Shown in pieces: positions 7,201 to 14,541 of a stretch of 16,929 nucleotides of DNA. The position numbers and the translations under genes are program-made. The stretch's first letter is position 1. Each line of letters begins with the position of its first letter. This stretch comes from Candidatus Solincola tengchongensis (GTDB lineage: Bacteria; Actinomycetota; Geothermincolia; Geothermincolales; RBG-13-55-18), in the NCBI GenBank assembly GCA_015711895.1, contig JACVJH010000314.1:1-16929 (forward strand), written 5' to 3'. A model generated the notes under the pieces. That model searched no databases, was not told the origin of the DNA, and worked only from the letters and a program-made list of their open reading frames with translations.

Positions 7201-7206
7201 TCGCGG

Positions 7207-7902
7207 TTGAGCGCCCGTCTGGTGCTGGTGCTCGGGGGGGCGCGCAGCGGCAAGAGCGCCTTCGCCCAGTCCTTGGCCGAGCGGGCCGGTGGCGGGGTGT
7301 GCTTCGTGGCCACCGCGGAGGACGGGGATGAGGAGATGAAGCGGCGCATACGCCGCCACAGGGCGAACCGCCCCAAGGAGTGGGAGACGGTGGAGCTGGA
7401 GGGCGGCATACGCCTGGGGAAGCCGCCCACTCCCGGCCGCGTGGTCCTCCTGGACTGCCTGACCCTATACCTCTCCAACCTGATGGCCGTGCGGGGCCTG
7501 GACCGTACGGATGAAAGCGGGGCATCTATCCCGGAAGAGGAGTTGGAGCGGAGGGAGCGGGAGGTCGTGGAGGAGGCCCTGTCGCTGGTCGAGAGGCTGC
7601 GTCGCCGCTCCAGGTTGCTGATAGTGGTCTCCAACGAGGTGGGCATGGGCCTGGTACCTCCCTTCCCCTCCGGGCGCCTGTTCCGCGACCTGGCCGGCCG
7701 GCTCCATCAGAGGCTGGCGGAGGAAGCGGAAGAGGTCTATCTGGTGGTGGCGGGTCTGCCGCTGTGCCTCAAGGACGGTGAAAACCCCATTTCGGGGGAG
7801 AGGCATGGAGGTCTCAAGAGGACCGTTGATCTGATAGGAGAGAGGAGGCAAACGGATGGAAAGACTGAGAAGGACGCTGGAGAGGATCCCGGAGCTGGAT
7901 GA
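7207..7902 (+). CDS. cobU: Adenosylcobinamide kinase / adenosylcobinamide-phosphate guanylyltransferase CobU
   Basis: CobU phosphorylates adenosylcobinamide and then transfers GMP to it, giving the AdoCbi-GDP used by CobS. It carries the P-loop GGARSGKS (residues 10-17), the RRHRANRPKEW block with the likely guanylylated histidine (H51), LLDCLTLYLSNL, VVSNEVGMGLVP and GRLFRDLAGRLHQRLAEEAEEV, all family signatures in the expected order. I chose TTG 7207, preceded by GAGGAGGGA at 6-bp spacing, since it places the P-loop strand 3-4 residues from the start; GTG 7180 is possible but less likely. The 231-residue product has an unconserved tail of about 30 residues. That tail overlaps the start of cobT by 47 bp, so the two genes are probably translationally linked. 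Confidence 0.95.
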   Translation: MSARLVLVLGGARSGKSAFAQSLAERAGGGVCFVATAEDGDEEMKRRIRRHRANRPKEWETVELEGGIRLGKPPTPGRVVLLDCLTLYLSNLMAVRGLDRTDESGASIPEEELERREREVVEEALSLVERLRRRSRLLIVVSNEVGMGLVPPFPSGRLFRDLAGRLHQRLAEEAEEVYLVVAGLPLCLKDGENPISGERHGGLKRTVDLIGERRQTDGKTEKDAGEDPGAG

Positions 7903-8908
7903 GGAGGCCATGCGGGAAGCGCGGGCGAGACAGGACCGCCTCACCAAGCCGCAGGGGTCCCTGGGAGTCCTGGAGGAGATCTCGGTGCGCATGGCGGGCA
8001 TCTTCGGGGAACCGCGGCCCCGTCCCGCGCGGAAGGCGGTGATCGTCATGGCCGCCGATCACGGCGTGACCGAGGAGGGGGTGAGCCTCTATCCCCCCGA
8101 GGTCACCGCCCAGATGGTTCTGAACTTCCTCTCCGGCGGGGCGGCCATCAACGTCCTCGCCCGTCATGCCGGCGCCGAGGTGCGGGTGGTGGACATCGGG
8201 GTGGGGTCCCGCGTCGAGGGGGAGGGCCTGATTGCCAGCAAGGTGAGGCCGGGGACCTCCAACATGGCCCTGGGTCCCGCCATGAGCAGGGAAGAGGCCG
8301 TGGCCGCCCTGGAGGTGGGCATAGAGGTGGCGGAGGCGGAGATCGAACGCGGCGTCCGCTTCCTGGCCGCCGGGGACATGGGCATCGGGAACACCACCGC
8401 AGCCAGTGCCATAACCGCCTGCCTTTCCGGGCTGGACCCTCGCGAGGTCACCGGCCGGGGCACGGGATTGGACGACCGGGCGCTGGAGCACAAGGTGGAG
8501 GTGATACGCAGGGCCCTGGAGGTGAACAGGCCGGACCCCTCCGATCCCCTGGACGTGCTCTCCAAAGTGGGAGGCCTGGAGATCGCGGGCATCGCGGGGG
8601 TCATGCTGGCCGCGGCCGCCGCCAGGTGCCCCGTCCTGGTGGACGGCTTCATATCCGGGGCGGGAGCCCTCATCGCCGCCGGCCTGCAACCGCGGGCGGT
8701 CGATTACATGTTCGCCTCCCACCTCTCCGTGGAAAGGGGGCACCGGGTCATCCTGGAGAGGCTGGGCCTGCGTCCGTTCATCCACGCCGACATGAGGCTG
8801 GGGGAGGGGACGGGAGCAGCCCTTGCCTTTTTCGTCGTGGACGCGGCTTTGAAGATACTCGACGAGATGGCCACCTTCGAGGAGGCGGGCGTCTCCGGAC
8901 CGGAGTGA
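7856..8908 (+). CDS. cobT: Nicotinate-nucleotide--dimethylbenzimidazole phosphoribosyltransferase CobT
   Basis: CobT makes alpha-ribazole phosphate from nicotinate mononucleotide and the lower-ligand base. The 350-residue product has normal length and all landmarks: LTKPQGSLGVLEEI, VIVMAADHGVTEEGVSLYP, NFLSGGAAINVLAR, FLAAGDMGIGNTTAASAI, GRGTGLDD, LVDGFISGAGAL and MRLGEGTGAAL, where E317 is the expected catalytic glutamate. ATG 7856 has a GAGAGGAGG site about 7 bp upstream, inside the end of cobU. No dimethylbenzimidazole-making gene (bluB or the bza set) is visible nearby, so the natural lower base cannot be read from this window. The stop is followed by a leader of about 400 bp before cobS. 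Confidence 0.97.
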   Translation: MERLRRTLERIPELDEEAMREARARQDRLTKPQGSLGVLEEISVRMAGIFGEPRPRPARKAVIVMAADHGVTEEGVSLYPPEVTAQMVLNFLSGGAAINVLARHAGAEVRVVDIGVGSRVEGEGLIASKVRPGTSNMALGPAMSREEAVAALEVGIEVAEAEIERGVRFLAAGDMGIGNTTAASAITACLSGLDPREVTGRGTGLDDRALEHKVEVIRRALEVNRPDPSDPLDVLSKVGGLEIAGIAGVMLAAAAARCPVLVDGFISGAGALIAAGLQPRAVDYMFASHLSVERGHRVILERLGLRPFIHADMRLGEGTGAALAFFVVDAALKILDEMATFEEAGVSGPE

Positions 8909-9315
8909 TGGGGTCCGGGTAGCCCATGGGGTGATAGGATGCCATGATGAAGCTCGAGGCGATTCTCCGCGTCGCGGTTGTCGGCTCGGACCGGTCGGCG
9001 ATTGGCGGGATTCGAGGTGGCCGCGGCTCGTCAACCCCTCGGACCCGGGAAGAAAGGGGTAATCCCCAGCCTCAAGGGGGCCACGGCCTGAGCGTGGGTA
9101 CTTCCCGCTCTCGGGGAGCGGGCGGAGGAAAGTACGCGCGAGGCCCGCGCGCCTCTCGCATACGGGTCGCGGAACTGGCATGGCATATCCTGGAAGACTG
9201 CGTGAAGCTGCTCCAAACCGCACCCCTACTGCTGGCGGCGGTGGCCGAGTGCCCGAAACGGAGGGTTACGGCCGACGGCTCCTCCTGGCCGCAGGCCGCG
9301 GCTTCGGGGAGCGCG
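8909..9315 (+). other. 407-bp leader between cobT and cobS, rich in hairpins
   Basis: The cobS frame stays open back to 8944, but the residues encoded here are Gly/Arg/Ser-rich, match nothing I recognise, and third-position GC falls. I therefore read it as leader sequence. It contains GGGG-TAAT-CCCC (9056-9067) directly after CCCGGGAAGAAA, a large nested hairpin at 9098-9135, and GAGGC/GCCTC at 9140-9155. The string GGGAAGAAAGGGGTAATCCCC followed by GGGGGCCACGGCC loosely recalls a cobalamin riboswitch core, more weakly than the cobU leader. Confidence 0.45.
9098..9135 (+). other. Nested hairpin in the cobS leader
   Basis: GTACTT (9098-9103) pairs with AAGTAC (9130-9135). Directly inside it CCCGCTC (9104-9110) pairs with GAGCGGG (9116-9122) around a TCGGG loop, giving 13 continuous 5'-strand bases paired. 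The only interruption is a 3'-side bulge CGGAGGA (9123-9129), which resembles a Shine-Dalgarno sequence. There is no following T-run, so this is not a standard intrinsic terminator. Function unknown. Confidence 0.6.
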
Positions 9316-10197
9316 GTGGCGTCGGCCGTGGGCCCCGTCTATCACCAGTCGGCGCGGGATGCCCATCGGGATGCTGAAAGGGTCCTCTCCGCCCAACCCT
9401 GCCTGGAGGCCTTCCGCCTCCTGACCGCCGTCCCCCTGCCCTATCGCGGGGAGGCGTCCGGCAAGCGGCTCCGTTCCTCCGTGGCCTGGTTTCCCCTGGT
9501 GGGCGCGTCGCTGGGCTCGGCGCTGGTGGCCTTGGACTGGCTCGCGGAGCGGGCATTCACTTGCCCCTCCGCGCTTGTCCGCTCCGCCATGGAGCTGGCG
9601 GCTTACGCTCTACTGACCGGAGGTCTGCATCACGACGCGCTCCTGGACACCGCGGACGCCTTCTGGGGAAGGCGTGATCGGGAGGAGCGGCTGCGCATCA
9701 TGCGGGATTCCCGAGCGGGAGCCCTGGGCGTGACCGCCCTCGTCCTCTTCATCGCCCTCGAGCTGGCCTCCCTCGATGCCGTGTCGTCGGGCCAGGCCGC
9801 CGCGGGCTCGAGGTGGCGCCGGGCGGTCCTCCTCTCCTTCCCGGTGCTGGGGAGGTGGGCCATGTCCTACCTGTGCCTGCGGTTCCCACCCGCACGGAAG
9901 GAGGGTGCCGGGGCGGCGGTGGCGGGAGGGGGGCGGCCATGTTCTTTTCTCCTCGCCACCGCGCTGGCACTGGCTGCGCTGGTCCTCTCCTACGCCGCCG
10001 TGGTCAGGGCTCCCTTCCTGATACCCGTGCTCATGTTCCTCGCTTTGACCATCGCCGAGCTCTTGGGCGGATATTTTCACCGCTCCCTGGGCGGGATGAC
10101 CGGCGACGTCATCGGGGCCACGGGCATGCTCTGCGAGGGCCTGCTCCTCCTCTTCCTGGCGGGACGAGGAGCCGCCATCCACCTTGGAAGGGGTTGA
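9316..10197 (+). CDS. cobS: Adenosylcobinamide-GDP ribazoletransferase (cobalamin 5'-phosphate synthase) CobS
   Basis: CobS is the integral membrane enzyme that joins AdoCbi-GDP to alpha-ribazole (phosphate). The conserved part starts at LEAFRLLTAVPLPYRG and continues with SSVAWFPLVGASLGSAL, LLTGGLHHDALLDTADAFWGRRDREERLRIMRDSRAGALGV (the Asp-rich CDP-alcohol-transferase-like catalytic motif), LGRWAMSYL and FHRSLGGMTGDVIGA. Several long hydrophobic segments follow, including LLATALALAALVLSYAAVV and MLCEGLLLLFLA. No start codon lies next to the first conserved residue: the nearest in-frame ones are GTG 9328 and GTG 9316, the latter with CGGGGAG 5 bp upstream, so 25-30 unconserved residues precede the domain. 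The frame could extend to 8944. The stop lies 7 bp before cbiB. Confidence 0.93.
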   Translation: MASAVGPVYHQSARDAHRDAERVLSAQPCLEAFRLLTAVPLPYRGEASGKRLRSSVAWFPLVGASLGSALVALDWLAERAFTCPSALVRSAMELAAYALLTGGLHHDALLDTADAFWGRRDREERLRIMRDSRAGALGVTALVLFIALELASLDAVSSGQAAAGSRWRRAVLLSFPVLGRWAMSYLCLRFPPARKEGAGAAVAGGGRPCSFLLATALALAALVLSYAAVVRAPFLIPVLMFLALTIAELLGGYFHRSLGGMTGDVIGATGMLCEGLLLLFLAGRGAAIHLGRG

Positions 10198-10204
10198 AAG
10201 TGCC

Positions 10205-11170
10205 ATGCATACGGCCACGACCCTCGCCGCGGCCTACCTCCTGGACTCCCTCCTGGGCGATCCTCCGGGGTATCCCCATCCCGTGCGCCTGATGGGCGCG
10301 TTCATCCGTTTTCTGGAGGGGCGGATGCGGGGCTTGGACCCCGGGAGCGAGGCGGCGAGGCTCGCCGGCTGCACGCTGGCGGCGGCGGTAATCGGAGCCT
10401 CCTGGTTTGGGGCGTGGCTCCTGGTGAGTCTGGGAGGCCGGGCGGCGGAGACCTCCATGATCTACGCTTGTCTGGCGCGGAGGGACCTGGGGGAAAGCGC
10501 CCTCCGGGTGGCGGAGGCCGTGGAGCGGGGGGATCTGGAGGAGGCCCGCGGGTTGCTGGTCTGCCTGGTGGGGCGGGATACGCATGCCCTGGACCGGGCC
10601 GGTATCTGCCGGGCGGCGGTGGAATCCACGGCAGAGAACCTGGTGGACGCCGTCCTCGCCCCCCTCCTCTGGGCGGCATGGGGAGGGGCCCCGGCGGCCC
10701 TGGCCTTCAAGGCCGTATCCACTCTGGATTCCATGGTCGGTTACCGGGACGAGGTATACCGGAAACTGGGATGGTGTTCGGCCCGCCTCGACGACCTGGC
10801 CGTCTTCCCGGCCGCGCGGGCGTCCATCCCCCTTGTCGCCGCCGCGGCGGCCCTCTGCGGGTTCGACGGCAAGGGGGCGCTGTTCATCGGTATGCGGGAC
10901 CGCCTCCGCCACCCCAGCCCCAACAGCGCCCACGCCCAGGCCGCCTTCGCCGGGGCCCTGGGAATACGCCTGGGCGGGGCCAACCTTTACCGGGGCAGGA
11001 GGCGTGAGCTCCCGGAGATCGGGAAGGGAACCGGGGATGTGGGCCCGAATGAGGTCCGTGAGGCGGTCCGCCTGCTCAACACATCTTCCCATCTGGGCCT
11101 GCTCCTGGCCCTCGCAGCGGCCTGGCTGAGGGGGCGAAACAGGGTGAGGAGGGGGTGGTGGAATAAATGA
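10205..11170 (+). CDS. cbiB: Adenosylcobinamide-phosphate synthase CbiB
   Basis: CbiB condenses adenosylcobyric acid with (R)-1-amino-2-propanol phosphate in the membrane. Signatures are LLDSLLGDPPGYPHPVRLMG at the N-terminus, LVGRDTHALDRAGICRAAVE, STAENLVDAVLAPLLWA, AFKAVSTLDSMVGYRDE, and HPSPNSAHAQAAFAGALGIRLGG. At least four hydrophobic segments are visible: near residues 58-78 after ATG 10205, then LLWAAWGGAPAALAF, ASIPLVAAAAALCGF and the C-terminal LGLLLALAAAWL. The 321-residue length is typical. I chose ATG 10205; the frame extends to a TTG at 10184 that overlaps the end of cobS. Its aminopropanol phosphate substrate would be supplied by the cobD-type gene downstream. The stop is followed by a leader of about 330 bp. 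Confidence 0.95.
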   Translation: MHTATTLAAAYLLDSLLGDPPGYPHPVRLMGAFIRFLEGRMRGLDPGSEAARLAGCTLAAAVIGASWFGAWLLVSLGGRAAETSMIYACLARRDLGESALRVAEAVERGDLEEARGLLVCLVGRDTHALDRAGICRAAVESTAENLVDAVLAPLLWAAWGGAPAALAFKAVSTLDSMVGYRDEVYRKLGWCSARLDDLAVFPAARASIPLVAAAAALCGFDGKGALFIGMRDRLRHPSPNSAHAQAAFAGALGIRLGGANLYRGRRRELPEIGKGTGDVGPNEVREAVRLLNTSSHLGLLLALAAAWLRGRNRVRRGWWNK

Positions 11171-11309
11171 AGGACTTGCGCCTCCCATAAGGGTAGGCGG
11201 CTTAGCGAAGCGGGATGCGAGGCGGGCTATCGGACATATTGCAAGGGGTTGGGTCTGCGGGTCCCTGCTCTTCCGGGGAGTCACGACGCCTCCGGAAGTG
11301 GAGCGGGAG

Positions 11310-11355
11310 GGTGATGCGGGCTTGCGCTCGGGACGGATCGTCACCAAAAGCCCGC
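11310..11355 (+). other. Two overlapping potential helices (switch or pseudoknot geometry)
   Basis: GGTGA (11310-11314) can pair with TCACC (11341-11345), and GCGGGCTT (11316-11323) pairs perfectly with AAGCCCGC (11348-11355). The two helices interleave, so they must be either alternatives or a pseudoknot; the two-base connector AA (11346-11347) makes simultaneous formation strained. The element ends about 15 bp before GAGGAGGAG and about 145 bp before the preferred cobD start. Confidence 0.45.
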
Positions 11356-11442
11356 AGAGAGGTAGAGTTTGAGGAGGAGTGGACAACCGGTGCGGCGGGC
11401 GGGAAAGCCCAGGGGATGAGGTCGGGCGCTATCACGGCCCCC

Positions 11443-11468
11443 CCTTCCTCCCCGTGAGGGGAGAGGGG
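11443..11468 (+). repeat. GTGA-loop palindrome of the dispersed G/C-rich type
   Basis: CTCCCC (11448-11453), loop GTGA, GGGGAG (11458-11463); after one mismatch pairing extends outward through CCTT/GGGG. Palindromes of this look (CTCCCC...GGGGAG) are widely dispersed in intergenic DNA of many GC-rich genomes. A partly similar string, CCCCCGGGGAGGGA, occurs at 11581-11594. Confidence 0.5.
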
Positions 11469-11501
11469 AACGGCGGTAAGGAGATCGGATCCGGAGGAGA
11501 A

Positions 11502-12800
11502 GTGGCATATCGCGTTCCAAGACGTGACGGGGTTGGCGAGGAGACGCAAGTTGACCCTCCCTCCCTGTTGTCCCCCTGTCCCCCCGGGGAGGGATCGAGC
11601 GTTACGGAGGGTGGGGACGGCGGGGAAGGAGGGGTACGGCGGCTTCAATTTCATGGCGGGGACCTGGTGTGGGCCTCCCGGCGCTACGGGCTCCCTCCGG
11701 GTCGGTTCCTCGATTTCAGCTCCAGCGTCAATCCTCTGGGCCCCCCGCCCGCGGCGCTGAGGGCGGCCAGGGCGGCTTTGAGGAGGGCCGCCTACTATCC
11801 CGACCCCTTCTCCGGCGCGCTTCGGCGGGAACTCGCCGCGTGGCTGGGAATCGGCCCCGACCTTCTCACCCTGGGCAACGGCTCCACGGAGCTGATCCAT
11901 CACCTGGTACGGTGCCGCTCCCCTCGCCGGGTGACCGTGGTCTCCCCGGCCTTCTCCGAGTACCGGCGGGCGGCGGAGGCGGCGGGATGCGAGGTGGAGG
12001 AGTTCCCGCTCTCCCCCGGTGACGGCTTCGCCCTGCCCATGGATGCCCTGGTTAGTGCGGCATCACGCTCGGAGATGACCTTCTTCTGCAATCCCGCCAG
12101 CCCCTCCGGAAAACTGTATTCTCGGACGGAACTCCTGTCCTTGCTGGAGGCCTGCCGGGACGCCGGGGGGCTTCTGGTGGTGGACGAGAGCTTCATGGGG
12201 TTCTGTCCGGACCGGGATAGGGAGAGGGCGACCATGATCCACCTGGCGGGCGAGGAGGGGCTGGTGATCATCTCCACCTTCACCAAGCTCTTCGCCCTGG
12301 CCGGATTGAGGGGACCCGGGTGGCTGGCGGGGACGAGAGGGCTTGTTGGGGAGCTGGAGGAGAAGGGTTTCCCCTGGAGGGTGAACGTCGCAGCGGAGGC
12401 GGCGGCACGGGCATGCCTGGGGGATGAGGGTTACCTGCGCAAGACGCGCGCCCGGGTGGGCGCCTGGAGGGAGGAGTTGGCTCGTGGGCTCCGGGAGGCG
12501 GGGCCCTTCCGGGTCTTTCCCGGTCACGCCAACTACCTGCTCCTGCGCCTCCCGGTGGAGGGCCCGCAGGCGGTAGCGGTGGTGGAGGGGATGGGAAGGC
12601 GGGGGGTCCTGGTCCGCTCCTGTCACGACTTCTCCGGCCTCGGGGAGGGTTTCATCCGGGTGGCGGTGCGCAGGAGGCGGGAGAACATGCGACTCCTCAG
12701 GCTGCTGCGCGAGACATGGTGTGAGGTATCCGGACGGGGGCCGTCGCGCTCGGCCCCCGTGACCCGGAAGGTGAACGGAGGGCCTTCGTGGGCCTCATGA
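11502..12800 (+). CDS. cobD: CobD-type L-threonine-O-3-phosphate decarboxylase (class I PLP enzyme)
   Basis: CobD produces (R)-1-amino-2-propanol phosphate, the linker that CbiB attaches. It is an aminotransferase-fold PLP enzyme: HGGDLVWASRRYG and LDFSSSVNPLGPP open the domain; TLGNGSTELIHHLV, FCNPASPSGKLYS, VVDESFMGF (D228) and STFTKLFALAGLRGPGWLAG follow. K262 is the expected Schiff-base lysine and the distal GLGEGFIRVAVR supplies the carboxylate arginine. HisC is a close relative; the HGG(D)...SSSVNPLGPP opening and the cluster favour CobD. The nearest good start is GTG 11502 with GGAGGAGA just upstream, which leaves about 48 unconserved Gly/Pro/Glu-rich residues before HGGD, and I see no start nearer the domain. 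The frame reaches 11379. The 25-residue C-terminal tail is also unconserved. Confidence 0.87.
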   Translation: MAYRVPRRDGVGEETQVDPPSLLSPCPPGEGSSVTEGGDGGEGGVRRLQFHGGDLVWASRRYGLPPGRFLDFSSSVNPLGPPPAALRAARAALRRAAYYPDPFSGALRRELAAWLGIGPDLLTLGNGSTELIHHLVRCRSPRRVTVVSPAFSEYRRAAEAAGCEVEEFPLSPGDGFALPMDALVSAASRSEMTFFCNPASPSGKLYSRTELLSLLEACRDAGGLLVVDESFMGFCPDRDRERATMIHLAGEEGLVIISTFTKLFALAGLRGPGWLAGTRGLVGELEEKGFPWRVNVAAEAAARACLGDEGYLRKTRARVGAWREELARGLREAGPFRVFPGHANYLLLRLPVEGPQAVAVVEGMGRRGVLVRSCHDFSGLGEGFIRVAVRRRRENMRLLRLLRETWCEVSGRGPSRSAPVTRKVNGGPSWAS

Positions 12801-13002
12801 GGGGGAGGGGAGAGGTGAGCACTGGATCGCGGGGGCCGGAGGAGGACGGGGCGCGAGAGGGCACGGCCTTGGCGCGGGGGGCGAATGAGCGCGGGCTCGC
12901 CGTCTCCCTCCGGCGCACCGCTTACCGGGTTTCCGGACCGGTGCCCGCACGGGGGGAGACGATGCCGGCATAAGAGGGAAGCCGAAAGGAGGTGGGTCGG
13001 GC
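12801..13002 (+). other. 202-bp leader before cobQ with an SD-bearing hairpin and riboswitch-like 5' words
   Basis: No gene is visible. GGTGCC (12940-12945) followed by GGGGGGAGA and then TAAGAGGGAAGCCG (12971-12984) resembles the 5' half of a cobalamin riboswitch. The following GGTGAAA/TCC and CCGCMACTG parts are absent: the cobQ ribosome-binding site comes instead. CCGA (12982-12985) can pair with TCGG (12997-13000), leaving AAGGAGGTGGG in the loop 2-3 bp from GTG 13003. This could be a riboswitch remnant or chance. Confidence 0.35.
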
Positions 13003-14541
13003 GTGAGGCGATCTCGGGCACGCTGCCTTATGGTGCAGGGCACCTCCTCCCATGCCGGGAAGAGCGTTCTGGTGGCCGCCCTGTGCCGCATATTCGCCCA
13101 GGACGGATGGCGGGTTGCGCCCTTCAAGTCCCAGAACATGTCCCTCAATTCCTACGTCACCGCGGAGGGAGGCGAGATGGGGAGGGCCCAGGTACTGCAG
13201 GCCCAGGCGGCGGGCATCCCGCCGCATACGGACATGAACCCCATCCTGCTCAAGCCCACCTCGGAGAAAGGGGCCCAGGTGGTCCTGAACGGGAGGGTGG
13301 CCGGCCACCTGGAGGCGGGGGATTATCACCGCGTGAAGCCGGACCTCCTGCCCCATGCCCTGGCCGCCCTGGACAGGCTGCGGTCCCGCCACGAGATAGT
13401 GGTCCTCGAGGGAGCCGGAAGCCCCGCCGAGGTCAACCTCAAGGACAGGGACATCGTCAACATGAGCATGGCCGTGGCCGCGGAGGCCCCGGTCCTCCTG
13501 GTGGGGGACATCGATCGCGGCGGGGTCTTCGCCTCCCTGGTGGGCACCTTGGAGCTCTTGGAGCCGGGCGAGAGGGAGATGGTGGCGGGACTGGTCATCA
13601 ACAGGTTCCGGGGTGAGGAGGAACTTCTCCGTCCGGGACTCGGTTTCCTGGAGAGGAGGACGGGCAAGCCCGTGCTGGGTGTGATCCCCTACATCCGGGA
13701 CCTGGGCCTGGAGGAGGAGGACTCGGTGAACCTCGAGGAGAGGGACGACGGACGGCGCCGGCCGTCCTCCCTCGACCGCCTGGACCTGGCCGTCATCCGT
13801 TTACCATACATTTCCAATGCCACTGATTTCCAGCCGCTGGAAAGGGAGTCCGGGGCCGAGGTCCGTTACGTCGAGGACCCCCGGCACTTGGGGGTGCCCG
13901 ACTGCGTCTTCCTCCCGGGGAGCAAGAGCGTGGGCTCCGACCTCTCTTTCCTCCGGAGGAGCGGCCTCGCCGCGGCGCTGATGCGCCTCGCCGTCAACGG
14001 GGTACCGGTGGTGGGGATATGCGGCGGTTACCAGATCCTGGGAAGGAGTATCGAGGACCCCGAGGGGGTGGAGTTCGGCCCCGGACGGGTGGAGGGGTTG
14101 GGGTTGCTTCCCGTGGACACGGTCATGGCCCGGGACAAGCAGACCCACCAGGTGAAGGCGGTGGCCGGGATGGAGGTTCCCTGGCTGGGCCTGAGCCCCA
14201 GCCACCCTCCGCTCACCGGTTACGAGATCCACATGGGAATATCACGCGTGGAGGGCGGGACACCGCTCCTCATCGTGGAGAGGGACGGGAAAAGGGTAAA
14301 GGTGGAGGACGGGGCGGTGCACGAGGAACTCCCCGTATTCGGGTGTTACCTGCACGGCATCTTCGAGAACCCCCACCTGAGGAAGGCTTTCCTGAACCAC
14401 CTGAGGCGCCTCAGGGGCTTGGAGCCCCTTGGTGATTCCGGGGAATGGGATTCCCAGAGGGAGCGGTGTCTGGACCGCCTGGCGGAGGTGGTGCGCGGCT
14501 CCCTGGACATGGAAAGGATCTATTCCCTCCTGGGCCTTTGA
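13003..14541 (+). CDS. cobQ: Cobyric acid synthase CobQ/CbiP (glutamine-dependent amidotransferase)
   Basis: CobQ/CbiP amidates the b, d, e and g carboxylates of adenosylcobyrinic a,c-diamide in ATP- and glutamine-dependent steps. The N-terminal dethiobiotin-synthetase-like ATPase shows MVQGTSSHAGKSVLVAALCR (P-loop), APFKSQNMSLNSYVT, QAQAAGIPPHTDMNPILLKP, EGAGSPAEVNL and VGDIDRGGVFASLVGT. The C-terminal class I glutamine amidotransferase has VFLPGSKSVGSDL, VVGICGGYQILG with nucleophile C340, TGYEIHMG, and YLHGIFEN with the likely catalytic H451. At 512 residues the length is normal. GTG 13003 has AAAGGAGGT 8-9 bp upstream, the strongest site in the cluster. CbiA, which supplies the diamide substrate, is not in this window. 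The product is complete and apparently functional. Confidence 0.97.
   Translation: MRRSRARCLMVQGTSSHAGKSVLVAALCRIFAQDGWRVAPFKSQNMSLNSYVTAEGGEMGRAQVLQAQAAGIPPHTDMNPILLKPTSEKGAQVVLNGRVAGHLEAGDYHRVKPDLLPHALAALDRLRSRHEIVVLEGAGSPAEVNLKDRDIVNMSMAVAAEAPVLLVGDIDRGGVFASLVGTLELLEPGEREMVAGLVINRFRGEEELLRPGLGFLERRTGKPVLGVIPYIRDLGLEEEDSVNLEERDDGRRRPSSLDRLDLAVIRLPYISNATDFQPLERESGAEVRYVEDPRHLGVPDCVFLPGSKSVGSDLSFLRRSGLAAALMRLAVNGVPVVGICGGYQILGRSIEDPEGVEFGPGRVEGLGLLPVDTVMARDKQTHQVKAVAGMEVPWLGLSPSHPPLTGYEIHMGISRVEGGTPLLIVERDGKRVKVEDGAVHEELPVFGCYLHGIFENPHLRKAFLNHLRRLRGLEPLGDSGEWDSQRERCLDRLAEVVRGSLDMERIYSLLGL

Larger units (their letters stand above)
11171..11501 (+). other. 331-bp leader between cbiB and the cobD-type gene
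   Basis: No recognisable gene lies here; an 80-residue frame at 11215-11457 has no motif. The segment contains two mutually exclusive helices at 11310-11355 and a GTGA-loop palindrome at 11443-11468. A/T is slightly raised around GGACATATTGCAAG (11231-11244). The cobD frame is open back to 11379, but the sequence there does not resemble protein under selection. Confidence 0.5.

Noticed and set aside
7010..7210. A 66-codon + strand frame with GTG start, good SD, a C-x-x-C near its end and a TTGA overlap with the cobU start
   Set aside because: The geometry is attractive, but third-position GC is clearly lower than in neighbouring genes, no family is recognisable, and the same bases carry the riboswitch-like and anti-SD features. 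Ribosome profiling would decide.
9108..9122. Intrinsic terminator at the strong cobS-leader hairpin
   Set aside because: The stem is strong, but no T-run follows and it lies upstream of cobS on the same strand, so a standard intrinsic terminator is not supported.
7814..9223. A 469-codon open frame on the - strand opposite cobT
   Set aside because: It is antisense to a textbook cobT and is explained by scarcity of stop codons at high GC; the translation is His/Gly/Arg/Pro-rich without domain features.
10109..11386. A 425-codon open frame on the - strand opposite cbiB
   Set aside because: Antisense shadow of a clearly identified cbiB; composition is Pro/Gly/Arg-rich with no motif.
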